NCBI GenBank assembly: GCA_033030425.1
Contig: JAUFSD010000009.1
Span: forward strand, 930,001 to 994,000
Direction: 5' to 3'
DNA length: 64,000 nt
Origin: Verpa conica
Taxonomy: Eukaryota > Ascomycota > Pezizomycetes > Pezizales > Morchellaceae
A model generated the notes under the pieces. That model made no database searches. It was not told the origin of the DNA and worked only from the letters and a program-made list of their open reading frames with translations. This document shows positions 1 through 11,556 of this stretch, piece after piece; position 1 is the first letter of the stretch, and each line of letters opens with the position of its first letter. Both the position numbers and the translations under genes were made by a program.

Positions 1-868
1 CATTCTTAGCAAGAACCTCGGATAGGACCCGGGCCTCGTGAAGGAGATTTGGGGCGCGGAAATATCGAATAGTAGGATATTCGCCTAGGCTCACACATAC
101 ACATACTATCTTCTTGGCCAAATCTTCCAGATGGTCTCTGACAAGGTTTCGGCATTCTGGGTTGTACAGTGTGAAAAAGGATGACGGGTCACGGAAAGTG
201 AAGAGGTGTGATTCACGAGGGAAGAAGTCAACCGAGAGAACTTTCTCACCGGCGATGAAGCTGCGGGCGGGGGAGTTCAATATCATCTGACGGAAGCTAT
301 CCGAGAGATCTGTCACCACCTAGTAAGTCATTGTAAAGCTCCCGGGGGGGAAGATGAGTGGAACTAACCGGACGTCCATAGCAAGTGTGCACATGTATAT
401 CGCGGTTTAGGGCGGGCAAAGTCTGAAATCAAACACTTCACAATATGTTCTTCTGGTGTAAGGATATAAACACATTCCATTGGTTGTGGCGGGCGTTTGT
501 TCTCGATGAGGGATACATCTGACATAGAGCGAACTTCTCAGCCCTAGTACAACTAAGTAGATACGGTGGCTAGCATACCTGAGATACTTTCATCCAGTAT
601 ATGGTGTATTTGCATAACATTTGTGATCAGTCTATGGCTCGTCTCGTCGGTAACGACACATCTCCACTACAAAGTGCACATCAGTCAGTTATGAGCTAGA
701 GGCCCGGCGACTACTCCCGGGGGAGGGGTTATGAACCGTGCCCTTAGGCTCTATAGCCTTGATCGCTTCGAGAATTGCTTTAAAGAAAGTGGAGTAAGTA
801 GTGTGGTCCTATAGAGGTGGAAGGGGAAAGAGCTTACCATGTTTTTGGAGTTCGATCAGGTTGACCAT
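1..868 (-). CDS. SEC1: Sec1/Munc18-family protein, 5' part (runs off the window)
   Basis: Syntaxin-binding SM protein that acts with exocytic SNAREs at the plasma membrane. No long ORF exists because the start is split into short exons; I rebuilt it as complement of 838-868, 737-777, 579-666, 369-518 and 1-309, with all phases consistent, giving about 206 residues. The N-terminus ([10 protein letters not shown], then [13 protein letters not shown]) matches the Sec1 start. Later landmarks are [32 protein letters not shown] and [11 protein letters not shown], which are the domain-1/2 signatures of fungal Sec1. Two exons are only 31 and 41 nt. The rest of the gene lies left of the window. The start is shared with a divergent promoter facing GPI13. 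Sly1, Vps33 and Vps45 are less likely, since the N-terminal ELQK block is exocytic-Sec1-like. Confidence 0.85.
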
Positions 869-1548
869 GACAGGCAACAGGAGCCACAGTGTGATATGAC
901 AAAATTACGGTATGAATACAGAGGAGATGGATAGGTAAGATAACGATTTTGTGTTTATAGGGATGAAATGCCACAAGGGAGAGGGAGAGAAGAGGGGTGT
1001 GTAATTTGTATGTTTATGAAGGGTCTATAAAGGGAGACAATTGTATAGGGTTTCGGTATGTGGGGTGCTGGGCTCAGGGCGTTGATGTTGGACACAACAG
1101 GGAAACCTAGCCCTCTTGGGGGCATCTATACTAATTTAGGCCTCACACTGTGTAGTGAAACGGTGGGTCTTACCCGCAGTACTTTAGGGCACATGTATTG
1201 AGTGGAGGTATATACTACATGTGTATACTTGCGCATAACTAATGTAAGGCAGGACTCCCTTTCCGAGTTCTGAGATGGGTCTCTGTCGTTGTTTATGTCC
1301 ATAGGTGAAACTGAACCGTTGCTTTAACTCCAAGTATCCTAAGTGGCATCACCGAGGGCCCCCGACAGACAACTACCTACTACCATCCCTCGCCATCAAA
1401 GAAGAAATACCACAGTAGGAGCAACTCGTGTCCAGTATTCTATTTACTCCTTTTTTGTTCTTGTCTTCCTTCTTACCACCCTCATCTCTTCCTCTTCTCG
1501 TTACCCACCTGCATATTAGCAGATGGGAATCACCTCTTGCCAATTGCA
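869..1548. promoter_or_regulatory. Divergent intergenic region between SEC1 and GPI13
   Basis: About 680 bp separate the two divergent start codons, so both promoters must lie here. The stretch just before GPI13 (about 1381-1510) is pyrimidine-rich on the + strand, as is common for fungal leaders. I see no clear TATA box and no RNA gene. An ORF on the minus strand at 1373-1564 lacks any recognisable protein and overlaps the GPI13 leader. Confidence 0.5.
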
Positions 1549-4500
1549 ATGAACAACCCACCAACCCACAAAACTTCCGAATATGAAGGAATAGCTACTC
1601 AATTCGCCACCGCAAAGAAAACTCAGGCCGGAAAACTTGCTACGGCTCGTTCTAGGGACTCAATGGTTCGGAGGCGGAATCTTCAACAACAAAGCGCTTT
1701 CAAGTACTCTCATGGTTTACTTGTAGCGTTGCTGCTCTTCTTCGTCTACCTTCACGGCGTCGGAATTTTCTTGTTTACCAAGGGCTTTCTATTGACTCGC
1801 CTGGTGCTCGGACAGCAATCAACCTGCGACCTCTCGCCTCTACAGGAATATAATCAGCACGGACCGGCCTGGGTTGGCAATCCCCAGAGGGGTTGTTGGC
1901 ACCCAAAAAAGTTCGATAAGGCTGTCATCGTGGTTATTGACGCCTTGCGTTTTGACTTCACCGTGCCCTTTGAACCAAAAGACAACTCTACCCCAGCTCA
2001 TCTCTTTCATAATGCTTTTACTACACCCTATAAAGTCGCATCCCATAGCCCGAAGAATGCCATATTGTTACCCTTCATTGCCGATCCACCAACTACAACC
2101 CTCCAACGGCTCAAGGGGCTTACAACTGGAACTCTGCCCACCTTCATTGACGCTGGTAGTAATTTCGCCGGTAACTCTATCGAAGAGGATAATATAATCT
2201 CCCAGATGAAAAGACTTGGCAAGCGATTAGCGTTCATGGGGGACGATACCTGGATGGCCCTTTTCCCAGGCACGTTCGAGCCTGAAATGGAGCACCCTTA
2301 CGAATCACTAAATGTCTGGGATCTACATACGGTGGACAACGGGGTCAGCGAGCACATATTCCCCTTACTTCACCCAGAGAATCAGACCAAGTGGGATATT
2401 GCTATTGGCCACTACCTTGGAGTTGACCACGCTGGTCACCGCTATGGCCCTGATCATCCTGCAATGACCGAGAAGTTGAAGCAAATGGACAAAATTGTTC
2501 AACGACTTATGGAGAGTATAGACGATAAGACATTACTGGTTGTGATGGGTGATCATGGCATGGATCCAAAGGGTGATCATGGGGGAGAATCCCAGGGCGA
2601 GGTTGAAGCTGCATTATGGCTGTATTCAAGGGACCCAGTCTTTGGAAGTTTCCCAGAAGATCTATCACCTAACGGTGGTGGTCGTGGTGCTGGTTTTGAC
2701 GGCACGAGGTCTGTCGCGCAAATAGATCTAGTTCCAACGCTCTCCTTATTGTTGGGATTACCAATACCGTTCAATAACTTAGGAGCACCCATTGTGGAGG
2801 CTTTTGTCGGCGACGGTACTGCCCAAGGCTTGCATAATTTGGCTCAGGTTTCACGTTTGACCGCGGCGCAAATAAAGAGGTACCAGAAAGAATATACGGG
2901 TAAAGGTGGTTCGGTGGAAGCAAGTGATTCTATTGTGGCTCTATGGGGTGCAGGACAAGAGAAATGGGAGGAATCCCTAAAAAGTTTGAAGAAAGCCACC
3001 CGTTCAGAATGGATATCTGTCTTCCAAGAATTCTCCACTTACCAAGAACAAATTCTCAAAGCGTGTCGTGGTGTTTGGGCTAGTTTTGATCTAATTAGTA
3101 TGGCAGCTGGGATTATTGTTCTTGTAGGGAGTGTTGCTATACTTGCTATATATGCAAGAGGATTTACTGGAGACCGGGTTGAACTTACAGACACACTCAT
3201 TTCTCGAATGCTAAAGGGTCTCAGTGCAGGTGCCGTTACATCGGTCATTGTTGCGCTCTCTATTGAAGAGGAGGCTCTTGGTTTGTCGGGAGTCAGAATG
3301 ATGTTGTTCAGTACTAGCGTCGGAATTATCTTTGGCTTTATTTCGGCTACAATTTACGTTCGTAGACGTTTGGCAAATATCTGGCCAACTTCAGGCTGGG
3401 GCATATTGTCAGCTGTGTTTACAGTTACACACTCACTCACCTTTGCTTCTAATTCCTTTACGATCTGGGAAGACCAGATTCTCAGCTACTTCCTTTGTAC
3501 ATTTGCTATCGGTGGTCTTATCACTTCACAAAGGAAAGAAGATCTCACCCAACGAATGTTGGGGACGTATCATTCTATCATGTTCTTCGTTCTTACCCGC
3601 ATCGCATCTTTTTCGAAGCTTTGTAGGGAAGAGCAGATGCCATACTGTGAATCGACTTTTTACGCCTCCGCTACCTCTTCAGTTTCTGCTCCATGGAGCT
3701 TAGCACTGTTGTTCATCATGGCTATAGTTCTTCCTTCCATCATAAAGTCCTTCTATAGTGGCTCGAAGTCTTACCATGGACCTGCATCAGTCACTATTGG
3801 GTGGGCTTTCCGAGCAGGACTTGTTTTAAGCGCTCTTTATTGGTTTCTCGATTCTGCAGATAACGGCGGGTGGCTCGACGTACCTGAGTCGTTACTGAAA
3901 TCTTCAAAGACAATGATCGCTCAAATTGTGTTGGCCATGGGGCTTTTTGCTGGGAATGTTGGATATGCATGGGCGACACTATGCCTTGGCGTAGAGATTG
4001 AGGATAAGAGGGCGGAGACGATCACTGACCCTCACGGGAAACTTACCTCCGAGAGCGGCAAAAGCGTTCTTCTCCTCGGATACGCCAATGTTCACGGGAC
4101 CCGATACTTCCTCTTAGTAGTTTCATGGGCACTAGCCCTCATTCTGCTCCAGAAGCCGATGGGTGGGGCGTCTATGGGAATCTTATTGTGGCAGATACTA
4201 AGTCTCCTGGAAATTATTGACTGTAACGACCTTTCGGAATCCGCCATTGGGCCAATAATTTTGGGTCTTTTGGGTAACTCGCATTTTTTTTCTACTGGAC
4301 ACCAAGCGACACTGTCTTCTATTCAATGGGAGTCTGCTTTCATCCCATTTTCATTTATTCGATACCCTTGGTCACCTCTTCTTGTTGTTGGCAATACTAT
4401 CGGACCGCAAATACTAGCGGCATTGGCAATTCCACTTGTCGCACTCTGGAAGGCACCACCAAAGCGAGCGGGTTTGTTGGGTAGTGTAGCAGTTGCAGGG

Positions 4501-4713
4501 GCAACTCATATGCTCTATCATGCTACAATAACTTTAAGTTCTGTCGCGTGTGCGGGCCATTTGAGAAGACATTTGATGCTGTATCGCATCTTTAGCCCGA
4601 GATTTTTGTTAGGAGCTGTTGTGTTGCTCGTTGTTGATGTAGTTGTCGCTTTGGTGGCGGTTGGTGCCGTCCGGTGGAATACCTTGGCTGTCGCGGTGAT
4701 ATTTGGCATCTAG
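1549..4713 (+). CDS. GPI13: GPI ethanolamine phosphate transferase 3 (PIG-O/Gpi13)
   Basis: ER membrane enzyme that adds ethanolamine phosphate to the third mannose of the GPI precursor, the phosphate through which proteins are later attached. It is intronless and 1054 residues from the first in-frame ATG; the open frame extends four codons upstream, but only to a TTG. After a cytoplasmic basic tail and one membrane anchor (about residues 57-85), the luminal catalytic domain shows alkaline-phosphatase-superfamily metal motifs: VIDALRFDF, GHYLGVDHAGH, and MGDHGMDPKGDHGG. The C-terminal half is a series of about a dozen hydrophobic segments. The length fits the family (about 1000-1100). PIG-G/Las21 and Mcd4 share the fold, but the N-terminal CWHPKKFDKAVIVVIDALR block is typical of PIG-O. 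Confidence 0.93.
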   Translation: MNNPPTHKTSEYEGIATQFATAKKTQAGKLATARSRDSMVRRRNLQQQSAFKYSHGLLVALLLFFVYLHGVGIFLFTKGFLLTRLVLGQQSTCDLSPLQEYNQHGPAWVGNPQRGCWHPKKFDKAVIVVIDALRFDFTVPFEPKDNSTPAHLFHNAFTTPYKVASHSPKNAILLPFIADPPTTTLQRLKGLTTGTLPTFIDAGSNFAGNSIEEDNIISQMKRLGKRLAFMGDDTWMALFPGTFEPEMEHPYESLNVWDLHTVDNGVSEHIFPLLHPENQTKWDIAIGHYLGVDHAGHRYGPDHPAMTEKLKQMDKIVQRLMESIDDKTLLVVMGDHGMDPKGDHGGESQGEVEAALWLYSRDPVFGSFPEDLSPNGGGRGAGFDGTRSVAQIDLVPTLSLLLGLPIPFNNLGAPIVEAFVGDGTAQGLHNLAQVSRLTAAQIKRYQKEYTGKGGSVEASDSIVALWGAGQEKWEESLKSLKKATRSEWISVFQEFSTYQEQILKACRGVWASFDLISMAAGIIVLVGSVAILAIYARGFTGDRVELTDTLISRMLKGLSAGAVTSVIVALSIEEEALGLSGVRMMLFSTSVGIIFGFISATIYVRRRLANIWPTSGWGILSAVFTVTHSLTFASNSFTIWEDQILSYFLCTFAIGGLITSQRKEDLTQRMLGTYHSIMFFVLTRIASFSKLCREEQMPYCESTFYASATSSVSAPWSLALLFIMAIVLPSIIKSFYSGSKSYHGPASVTIGWAFRAGLVLSALYWFLDSADNGGWLDVPESLLKSSKTMIAQIVLAMGLFAGNVGYAWATLCLGVEIEDKRAETITDPHGKLTSESGKSVLLLGYANVHGTRYFLLVVSWALALILLQKPMGGASMGILLWQILSLLEIIDCNDLSESAIGPIILGLLGNSHFFSTGHQATLSSIQWESAFIPFSFIRYPWSPLLVVGNTIGPQILAALAIPLVALWKAPPKRAGLLGSVAVAGATHMLYHATITLSSVACAGHLRRHLMLYRIFSPRFLLGAVVLLVVDVVVALVAVGAVRWNTLAVAVIFGI

Positions 4714-5098
4714 GAGTTTGAATAATGAGTGATTTCTTTGTAAATACCGTACCCCTAAACCTTTAGGCTATCCCTAAAACGCATGTATTACAGTAACGAT
4801 TAGTCCTCAAAATCTAAAAATTCTTTTCTATTGTACTATAAGCCCCCTGTTTTGATTGATCACAGGTGAAATAGATCAAAAGGGGGGAGGGGGACACCTC
4901 CCCAGGTTACTCAACGAATAAAACAACTTGAGTGGTGAATTTTCACAAGACCTCATCTATGGAAGCGTACTCATCAAGTGTTTATCAAATTTTTCTCCCT
5001 GTAACAAAACGAGAATTTACTAAGAATTGGTTATTTTTCTTACTTGGGGTGATATTGATCCCGGAAACAGAAGAACCTTTAGCCTTCTCACTGTACTA

Positions 5099-5495
5099 TA
5101 TGGAAGAGCAAATGTGTCATAATTCAATTTCCCACTGGTGGTAAAATCATAGACCAACATGCTGGAATACAGTATCAAACTGGACCACTTGTCTAGAATA
5201 CTATAGTAGTCCACAATAGCCCACTGGTCTAACACAAATATCTCACACATAACTATCCCTTTAATCCTGATCTAGGCCTTATCTTTCCCTTTAGAGACAA
5301 TAGCCAAGGGTCCAGCTTCAAGTGGTGCTTCATGTATTTTAATTGGTAAATTTGCATGTCTTACTTAATTCTTTAATTGTGGACCATCATAGTATTCTAG
5401 ACAGATAGTCCGGTTTTATACTGTATTCCAGCATGTTTGCCCATGATTTTACCACCAGTGGGAAAATTCATTTTTGACACATTTGACGCCCCATA
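5099..5495. mobile_element. TATGG-type TIR element, copy A (complete)
   Basis: This non-autonomous element is flanked by a perfect 6-bp direct repeat, GTACTA (5093-5098 and 5496-5501). Both ends start TATGG and continue as inverted repeats for about 120 bp, including a near-palindromic CCCACTGGTGGTAAAAT block at about 5132 and its inverse near 5450. No open frame of useful length lies inside. Its interior is clearly homologous, in inverted orientation, to the copy at 21791-22220. Confidence 0.85.
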
Positions 5496-6092
5496 GTACT
5501 AAGTGTACTAATAATTTGTTAGATTATATATTGGATTACTAAGTGTATAAAGTTACGCTTAGCCAATTGAGAGTAAGTATATGTGGTAGCTCCCAATCGC
5601 AAGATTTGACGCATGTACTCACTGTACTAAACACAGGTTATTCTATCCTATATACGCAAAACCAATCGATAATCATGGGACCTAGACTAAATCAATCTAA
5701 ATAGTAAAGTGCTATATAAATTCTTCAACCTCCTCGACCTGTGGGTTTCTGGGGCTTCCAATCACTTTGAAATTAACCTAATCATAAAAACAAGTTTGGG
5801 AAGGCATCACCACCGGGCCCCCAAGCCCGAGGCCCCAAGAGCAGATTTCTGTAGCCCTTCTATTGTCGATAGGAAAGGGGAACTACCGGGTATTTGTTGT
5901 GCTAAACTCAAAGAAATGGTGAATGAGGTAAGGACTAGAGGGAGCTGCGAAGTAGGATTTCTTCTAGTTTTAGATCCGGGTCTTCCTTCTCTGATGTACC
6001 GTATTACTACTAAAGGGTAGATTGGCTGATTAAATCTGGCCAATAGACTGCGTATCTGTAGACCCCTTTGTTCCTGCATGCCAGTATATTTA

Positions 6093-6215
6093 CTCGTAAT
6101 TGCAAGACGTTTCCGGAATGGCTGCTATTGCATACCATACAAAAAGTATGCCAAGTCTAGTATTTTGTATGTTATGCAATAGCAGGCCATTCCGGAAACG
6201 TCTTGCAATTATGAG
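6093..6215. mobile_element. Hairpin (foldback) mini-element
   Basis: Two arms of about 55 bp are almost perfect inverted repeats around a centre of about 12 bp. The outer end reads CTCGTAATTGCAAGACG on the left, and CTCATAATTGCAAGACG on the complement of the right end. TATTTA stands directly outside both ends (6087-6092 and 6216-6221) and may be a target duplication, though it is AT-rich. There is no coding capacity. It is probably a MITE. Confidence 0.75.
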
Positions 6216-6424
6216 TATTTATTGAATCATCAATGGATACCCGGCGAGAAAACTCAGAGAGCCTCAAGGCTTGGCAAACGCGGGGCAATATTGGCGGGGA
6301 AATATATCTTGGCATATTCCCACCAACAGTGAACTGAAATCACCAGTAGCCCTGCCTAACATAAGACAGTAACACCAGTACCCAATATCCTCTTACACAA
6401 CATACTATCCCAATTCAAATCAAT

Positions 6425-8065
6425 ATGTCTACCTTCGGGTCCCAATTCCGTGTCACTACGTCTGCCCCCATTTTCTATGTATTTTGGTTCTATACTAGCC
6501 ATGCTAACCCCCTCCGAGGTACGGCGAGTCACACTGTCGCTCTGTCGGTTGCATTGTCGATGGATGTCCCCCGGGTATGGCTTTGACAGAGGCCGATATT
6601 CAGCCCCAAATGACACGGCGCCGTCCTGGACAGTCTGCGCTGGCTACCCCACGCAATGAGAAGGATGCTGTCAAGATCCAGTCTGGTACTGAGTTTGGCT
6701 ACACACTTGGCACACCCATCGGGCTCATGGTTCAAAATGAGGACCAGAGGCCCCATGATTACTCTGATATGGATCTGTACCCGAGACCAAGTCATGCAGA
6801 CTATACTTACCTAGAAAAGTATGGTGTGAAGGCGAGTTCGGGTGGCGGAAGGAGTAGTGCGAGGGAGACTATTGGTAAGTTTTTTACCCCGGTATTTCAA
6901 ACTCTGGCTATGTATCTTGTAGCAGAGTTCTAGGTTGGGGGTATGAGTGTGATGTGGTAGATATTCCTCCAAGTATTGCTCTTAGTCCTAGGGATTACAT
7001 TCTAAAATTGAGAGTAACATAACCTACTACACTCACTTTCTTAAAACTACCTTTTGCAGTTAAGTTTCTTTAGACTATTATATCTAATATGACTATCTAT
7101 TAGGCCGTGTGGCTGCTGGTGCGATCGCCGAAAAGTATCTGGCGCTGGTCTATGGTGTCGAAATTGTTTCCTTCGTCTCTAGTGTTGGTCCTATCCATCT
7201 TCCGGGGTCTGTTGATTCTACGCCCGAGTACATCTCCTTTCTCTCCACGATCACTCGTGAAAGAGTCGACTCTTTTCTTCCGGTCCGCTGTCCAGAGGCC
7301 GAATCGAATGTCAAGATGGCAGATTTGATCGCCGAATATCGCGACAAGAAGGACTCAATTGGAGGAACCGTCACTTGTGTTATTAAAAATACTCCGGTTG
7401 GTCTTGGGGAGCCGTGTTTCGACAAGCTCGAGGCTAAACTTGCGCATGCAATGCTTTCTATCCCAGCGACAAAGGGATTCGAAATTGGCTCCGGATTTCG
7501 TGGGACTGAGATTCCTGGCTCTCAGCATAATGATGCCTTCATCCGTTCTGCGGATGGCAAGCTCTCTACCATCACTAATAACTCCGGTGGTATTCAAGGA
7601 GGAATTAGCAACGGTGAAAACATCTACTTCAAGGTTGCCTTCAAGTCTCCTGCTACAATCGGCCACGCTCAGGAGACGAGCAAGTATGATGGCGAGGCCG
7701 GTGTGCTAGCGGCGAAGGGTAGACATGACCCTTGTGTTGTCCCTAGGGCCGTTCCAATTGTTGAAGCTATGGCAGCATTGGTGATTATGGATGCAGTTAT
7801 GATTCAGCAGGTTAAAATATACCCTACTACCTTTCCTGGATTAAACATTAACATTAAAAATTTACAGGCTCGCGAGGCATCCCGCTCTCTACTCCCGTCG
7901 CTCCCACAAAACATTGGAATAAAAACTCCCACAGCTATTGATGGAAGAGAGAAGAACATTGATCTTGCACAGATTCCAGAAGCAGAACATGGTAAGTTAG
8001 TAGTTAGTCTGGATGGGAGGAGGATTGTTGGAGGCTCCGAAGGAATAGTTTTTGGTGACGAATAG
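6425..8065 (+). CDS. ARO2: Chorismate synthase
   Basis: Last enzyme of the shikimate pathway, converting EPSP to chorismate using reduced FMN; fungal enzymes are bifunctional with their own flavin reductase activity. Exons are 6425-6459, 6519-6874, 7104-7810 and 7868-8065, giving 431 residues, close to the filamentous-fungal length. The N-terminus is [18 protein letters not shown]; the first signature [14 protein letters not shown] and the second [16 protein letters not shown] are intact. The first intron uses an unusual GTCTGC donor, needed to keep TTYGESH in frame. The third intron (57 nt) is a multiple of three without stops, so retention would insert 19 residues after MIQQ. A GTAAGT in the last exon (7992) could mark another intron near the poorly conserved C-terminus; I left it as coding. 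Confidence 0.92.
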
Positions 8066-8593
8066 GTTACATATAGTGGGCGATATATAGCCTACGGGAT
8101 TTTTCTCCGTTTTCTGTTAATATAGCTTCTATTAAGTACCTTTATCGAACCCCCTTACTTCTCATCGTCAGCGGCGTTAAATTATCTTGAAATTTGAAGC
8201 TCGGCATTCATACGATACTCTAAGAAACTTATAGTTAGATCAGCTATACTATAGAATTTCTTAAAAGAGATCTGGCAACCTTCAGATTTATATCTGCCTT
8301 TCTCTTAAAATACGACATCAATCCCGCTCCATTATTTTTATTACAGGTACAGAGAAACCAGTTTACTCCCATTATGATAATATATAAATAGAGGTGAGAT
8401 AGGTTAGAGTGATATTTGTACCCAGAACAATAAAATCACTTGATATAAAAAAAAAAAAGGCTAGAGTGATATTCTTTTTTGACTCAGATTATATTAACAA
8501 TTCCCCCCCCTTTTTTCTTAAAGCTATGGGAGTATTTATTGTGCGGATGTTTATATTTAACAAATACTTGAGTGACTTACAACAGCTGTTGTT

Positions 8594-8638
8594 TATAGTG
8601 CGGTGAATGTACCAACCTAATTTACCACTGGTGGTAAA
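8594..8638. repeat. Solo end of a TATGG-type TIR element, copy C
   Basis: Starts TATAGTGCGGTGAATGT and leads into the perfect 18-bp palindrome TTTACCACTGGTGGTAAA (8621-8638), the subterminal motif of copies A, B and D. I found no matching right end within about 450 bp, so this looks like a deletion relic or a solo end. Confidence 0.6.
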
Positions 8639-8976
8639 CGGACGCATGCTCTCTATCTATTTTCCGTTGTCGCAATTGTGTTATTATGACGATTCTAGTG
8701 ATTCAGGCCTCCGTACTCTATAACTAAAGGGAACCTAAAATAATTAAGTATTATAAATATAGTCGATATGCTCCAGATTTTCAACCCCACCCCCCTCAGA
8801 GAACCTTATCTGTTCCCTCTCCGGAGATCGATTTGGCTTCCTTCGCGGCAAATAATTCAATACTACAGGTAGCGCCTATGCCTCAAACATATAACCCGGC
8901 CCAGTACCATCAGTCACGTGGTTGTCAGTAGTCTCCTAGCACTCCTTAGATGGATAGGGGTGAAATTTCACGATTA

Positions 8977-9151
8977 CAGTACACTTCCGTTATAAGAATA
9001 CTCGTTATAAGAATAACCGCTCTATAAGAATATGGTATACCAGTCCCATTTTTGGTTTAGGGTGGGTTATACGCATCCGCTATAAGAATAAGTGGTCTAT
9101 AAGAATATGAAATTTCGGTCCCAAGCGTATTCTTATAACGGAAGTCTACTG
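8977..9151. mobile_element. pogo-like MITE, TA target site
   Basis: A 175-bp element bounded by TA on both sides, with inverted ends CAGTACACTTCCG and CAGTAGACTTCCG. Both continue into TTATAAGAATA, a word repeated at least five times inside. Ends starting CAGT next to TA duplications are typical of the pogo branch of Tc1/mariner. There is no ORF, so any mobility would need a transposase encoded elsewhere. Confidence 0.75.
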
Positions 9152-10033
9152 TAGACGGATCCAACACCTCCTCTAAGCAAGATCCTGGAGATTCTAACGT
9201 TGTGGTGGTTCATAGAGACCATGCCACAGACTATCTATGTATACCACTAGATCTTTCTTGATGGAACATGGCTGGTAACGATCTAAGGGGGGTTCCATTT
9301 TGATTCTCAAATTTCCCAAAGGAGATGATGCCGGCCCCCAAACCGTGGGTGGAGGTTTTGGGTGATATGATTTCCCATAAAGACCACGATAGGGCAAGCA
9401 TTGTCGGTTAAATAGCGGTTGAAGGCGATTTAGATGCCTTATCATACTTCAACTAGAGCTATTTAATCGTTGAAAATACTTGCTTTATAGAATTATGGAA
9501 ATTAATTGTACTAGCCTCGGTATCTGCGCAGTAGGGTGGGCATTTCGCCTCAAAAGAGGTCCTAGATCTACTGGCCGGGGGTATCAAGACTTATGTTAAC
9601 AACTTGATTGCTGCGAATTTGTAAAGAGAGAATAAAGGGAAATAGCATGGAATAAGAATTTTATAGTAAAAAGGATCATATAATGTATGGTTGTCACTTA
9701 ATGAGTTGAATGGGAACGACGTGGTACAGTCACCTTAGAGTGTAGGGTGGAGATAGCATAGCCTTAGGCTACATGTACTATGATTAATTAATTTATTTAT
9801 TTGGTATGGTCACCTAGTGGTTCAGCATCGAGTGAGATTCCATGATATGTAGTCTAGATTAACGAGGATATCCTACGACTAATTTGGCATTCTTGTAATT
9901 CTAGTCACATTTCCAAACCTGCGTAAAAGAGGTTACAACCACCAAGATACCTATATCCATTGTACCTACTATATCGTAGTGGGTAAAAAAAAGTTTGAAA
10001 GTTCAACATATAATAAAAATTTCAAACAAAATA

Positions 10034-10081
10034 CAAAAACAAGAAACAAAAAACAAAAAACAAAAAACAAAAAACAAAAAA
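10034..10081. repeat. CAAAAAA-type microsatellite
   Basis: Tandem runs of C followed by five to six A, about seven units, lie in the convergent gap about 130 bp from the CDC50 stop codon. On the minus strand this is a T-rich tract just downstream of that gene and could take part in 3'-end formation. Confidence 0.7.
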
Positions 10082-10208
10082 AATAGACACTAGAAAATAA
10101 TGAAATAAAGCCATTTGAACACCCAGAGAATTGAAAAGCACGTTGAACCACAAATGTTTTCTCAGTTGAATTTTTCTTTCCCCCTAGAGCTAACACCACG
10201 CGAATAGA

Positions 10209-11556
10209 TTAATGTGCGGCAGAGTCATCATTATTCCATGAGAGGTAAGTATGGTCACCAAGTTTCCTACAAAATTATTAATTTTACCTGTACTTTCATC
10301 CTACACTAAGGGGGTGACATACCTCGGCTTATAAAGATGCCTTGCGGTAAACAATGCACCAAGTACCACACAGATCCCTGCTACAACTACATAGGCAATA
10401 CCCAAAAAGGGATTCTTCCCACCCATGACTGTCCTTGTAGAGATCACGATGCTCTTCGTACCCGCATATTCGCTAACTGGAAAGTTATACGTAATATCAA
10501 CCTGGTATCTACCGGCCTTCATGATGTTATCATCATTCCTTAGAGCTAACTTCGAAAAGGTTGGTAGTCCAGCTGTACGCATCCACACATGGAACTCCTC
10601 CCAATCGCTCAAATCAGGTAGCTCCGTGTAGACATCACCATATTTCTGGACCCAGTTTGGCGGGGGGACGACATCAGATACAGTGTACTTGGTTTTACCA
10701 TAACGGTTTTTGTCAGATCCCCAGGCTATCCCCTTATTTGTCATTTCATAAGTTTCATTTGCACCGGTTTGTGAATTCAGGAGAACCGGAGAAGTGAAAG
10801 AGTCGTTGAACATGCTGTTCGCAATTAGCCCGCAAGGGTAGTATGGCTTGCCTTCCTTGTTTGCAATGAGAGGAGAGCAGTCGTCTGAGCTGTCCAACTG
10901 GCTCTTTGTCCTTACATCACCCTGAAGCTGCTTCTCGTCAAGGCTCTGGACATAGCGCCTGTGGTTTTGGTAGAAGTTTGTAAGGCGGTAATAAAACAAT
11001 ACTGGCGGGTTGAGATCACTAGGGAGGGTAAACTGTATGCGGCAGATTTTCTCGGTTATATTCTTCTTGTTGTCGTCTTCGTCTTCTGATTTTGTGGTTA
11101 TGAGGGCCCATTTGGGGATGCCTGCTTCGGGGAGGGCTTTGTTGAATGAGGCTGAGTAGGAGCCGGATGGGATTGGTAGGAGCTCTGAAGTTGCATCTTT
11201 GCAATTTGTATAGTCTATTACGATCTCTTGGACTTGAGCGGAAGCCCAGAGGAGAAGGCCACCGAGAGGGCCGAAGATTATCCCGAGTGCGAAAAAGAGC
11301 GGGAGGACGGTTTTGGGAGTGAGGATTGGTCTGGAGGGTTTGGTTTAGCTATATTGTGAGATATTCATAGAGCAGAGCAATACATACTGCCAGGCCTTTA
11401 ATCGTTGTTGTCTAAAGGCGGTATCTGTGGGTCTAGGTCAGTAACAAAGAAGAGAGGAAGTAGTAAGTATGGAAAATAGGTAGGCAGACTTCCGGGTCTC
11501 CTGCTTTTCTCCTTCTTCCCACCTGCTGGGCGATCTTCGTCTCCAGAGCTAGGCAT
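10209..11556 (-). CDS. CDC50: CDC50/LEM3-family P4-ATPase (flippase) subunit
   Basis: Non-catalytic beta subunit that escorts P4-ATPase lipid flippases out of the ER and is needed for their activity. Exons are complement of 11490-11556, 11388-11424, 10323-11330 and 10209-10266, giving 389 residues. Landmarks in order: basic N-tail KEKSRRP, conserved NTAFRQQRLKAWQPILTP, first membrane segment VLPLFFALGIIFGPLGGLLL, a large exoplasmic domain with VLFYYRLTNFYQNHRRYV and YYPCGLIANSMFNDSF, second membrane segment near the end, and the C-terminal KLGDHTYLSWNN carried by a separate last exon. The first intron uses a GTCTGC donor and the second exon is only 37 nt. Stopping at the ORF end near 10301 would lose the conserved tail. 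Divergent from TAF5. Confidence 0.92.

Larger units (their letters stand above)
4714..6424. other. Gap between GPI13 and ARO2
   Basis: This 1.7 kb AT-rich gap holds the GPI13 3' region, a 397-bp TIR element and a 123-bp hairpin element (both listed separately). The open frame at 5709-6020 has no family resemblance and no ATG at its left end. The last about 200 bp must contain the ARO2 promoter; I see no clear TATA box. Confidence 0.5.
8066..10208. other. Gap between ARO2 and CDC50 3' ends
   Basis: This convergent 2.1 kb gap holds one end of a TATGG-type element (8594-8638), a pogo-like MITE (8977-9151) and a CAAAAAA microsatellite near 10034-10081. An 11-bp GGCCTCCGTAC at about 8707 matches the end of the 744-bp element at 54592-55335, and may be a solo remnant. 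The open frames here are short and unlike known proteins. Confidence 0.5.

Noticed and set aside
5709..6020. 103-codon open frame downstream of the first TIR element
   Set aside because: It opens with GTG rather than ATG, has no family resemblance, and an overlapping frame on the other strand is equally open.
9194..9445. 83-codon minus-strand frame
   Set aside because: Pro-rich and unlike known proteins; it lies in a repeat-rich convergent gap without splice signals.
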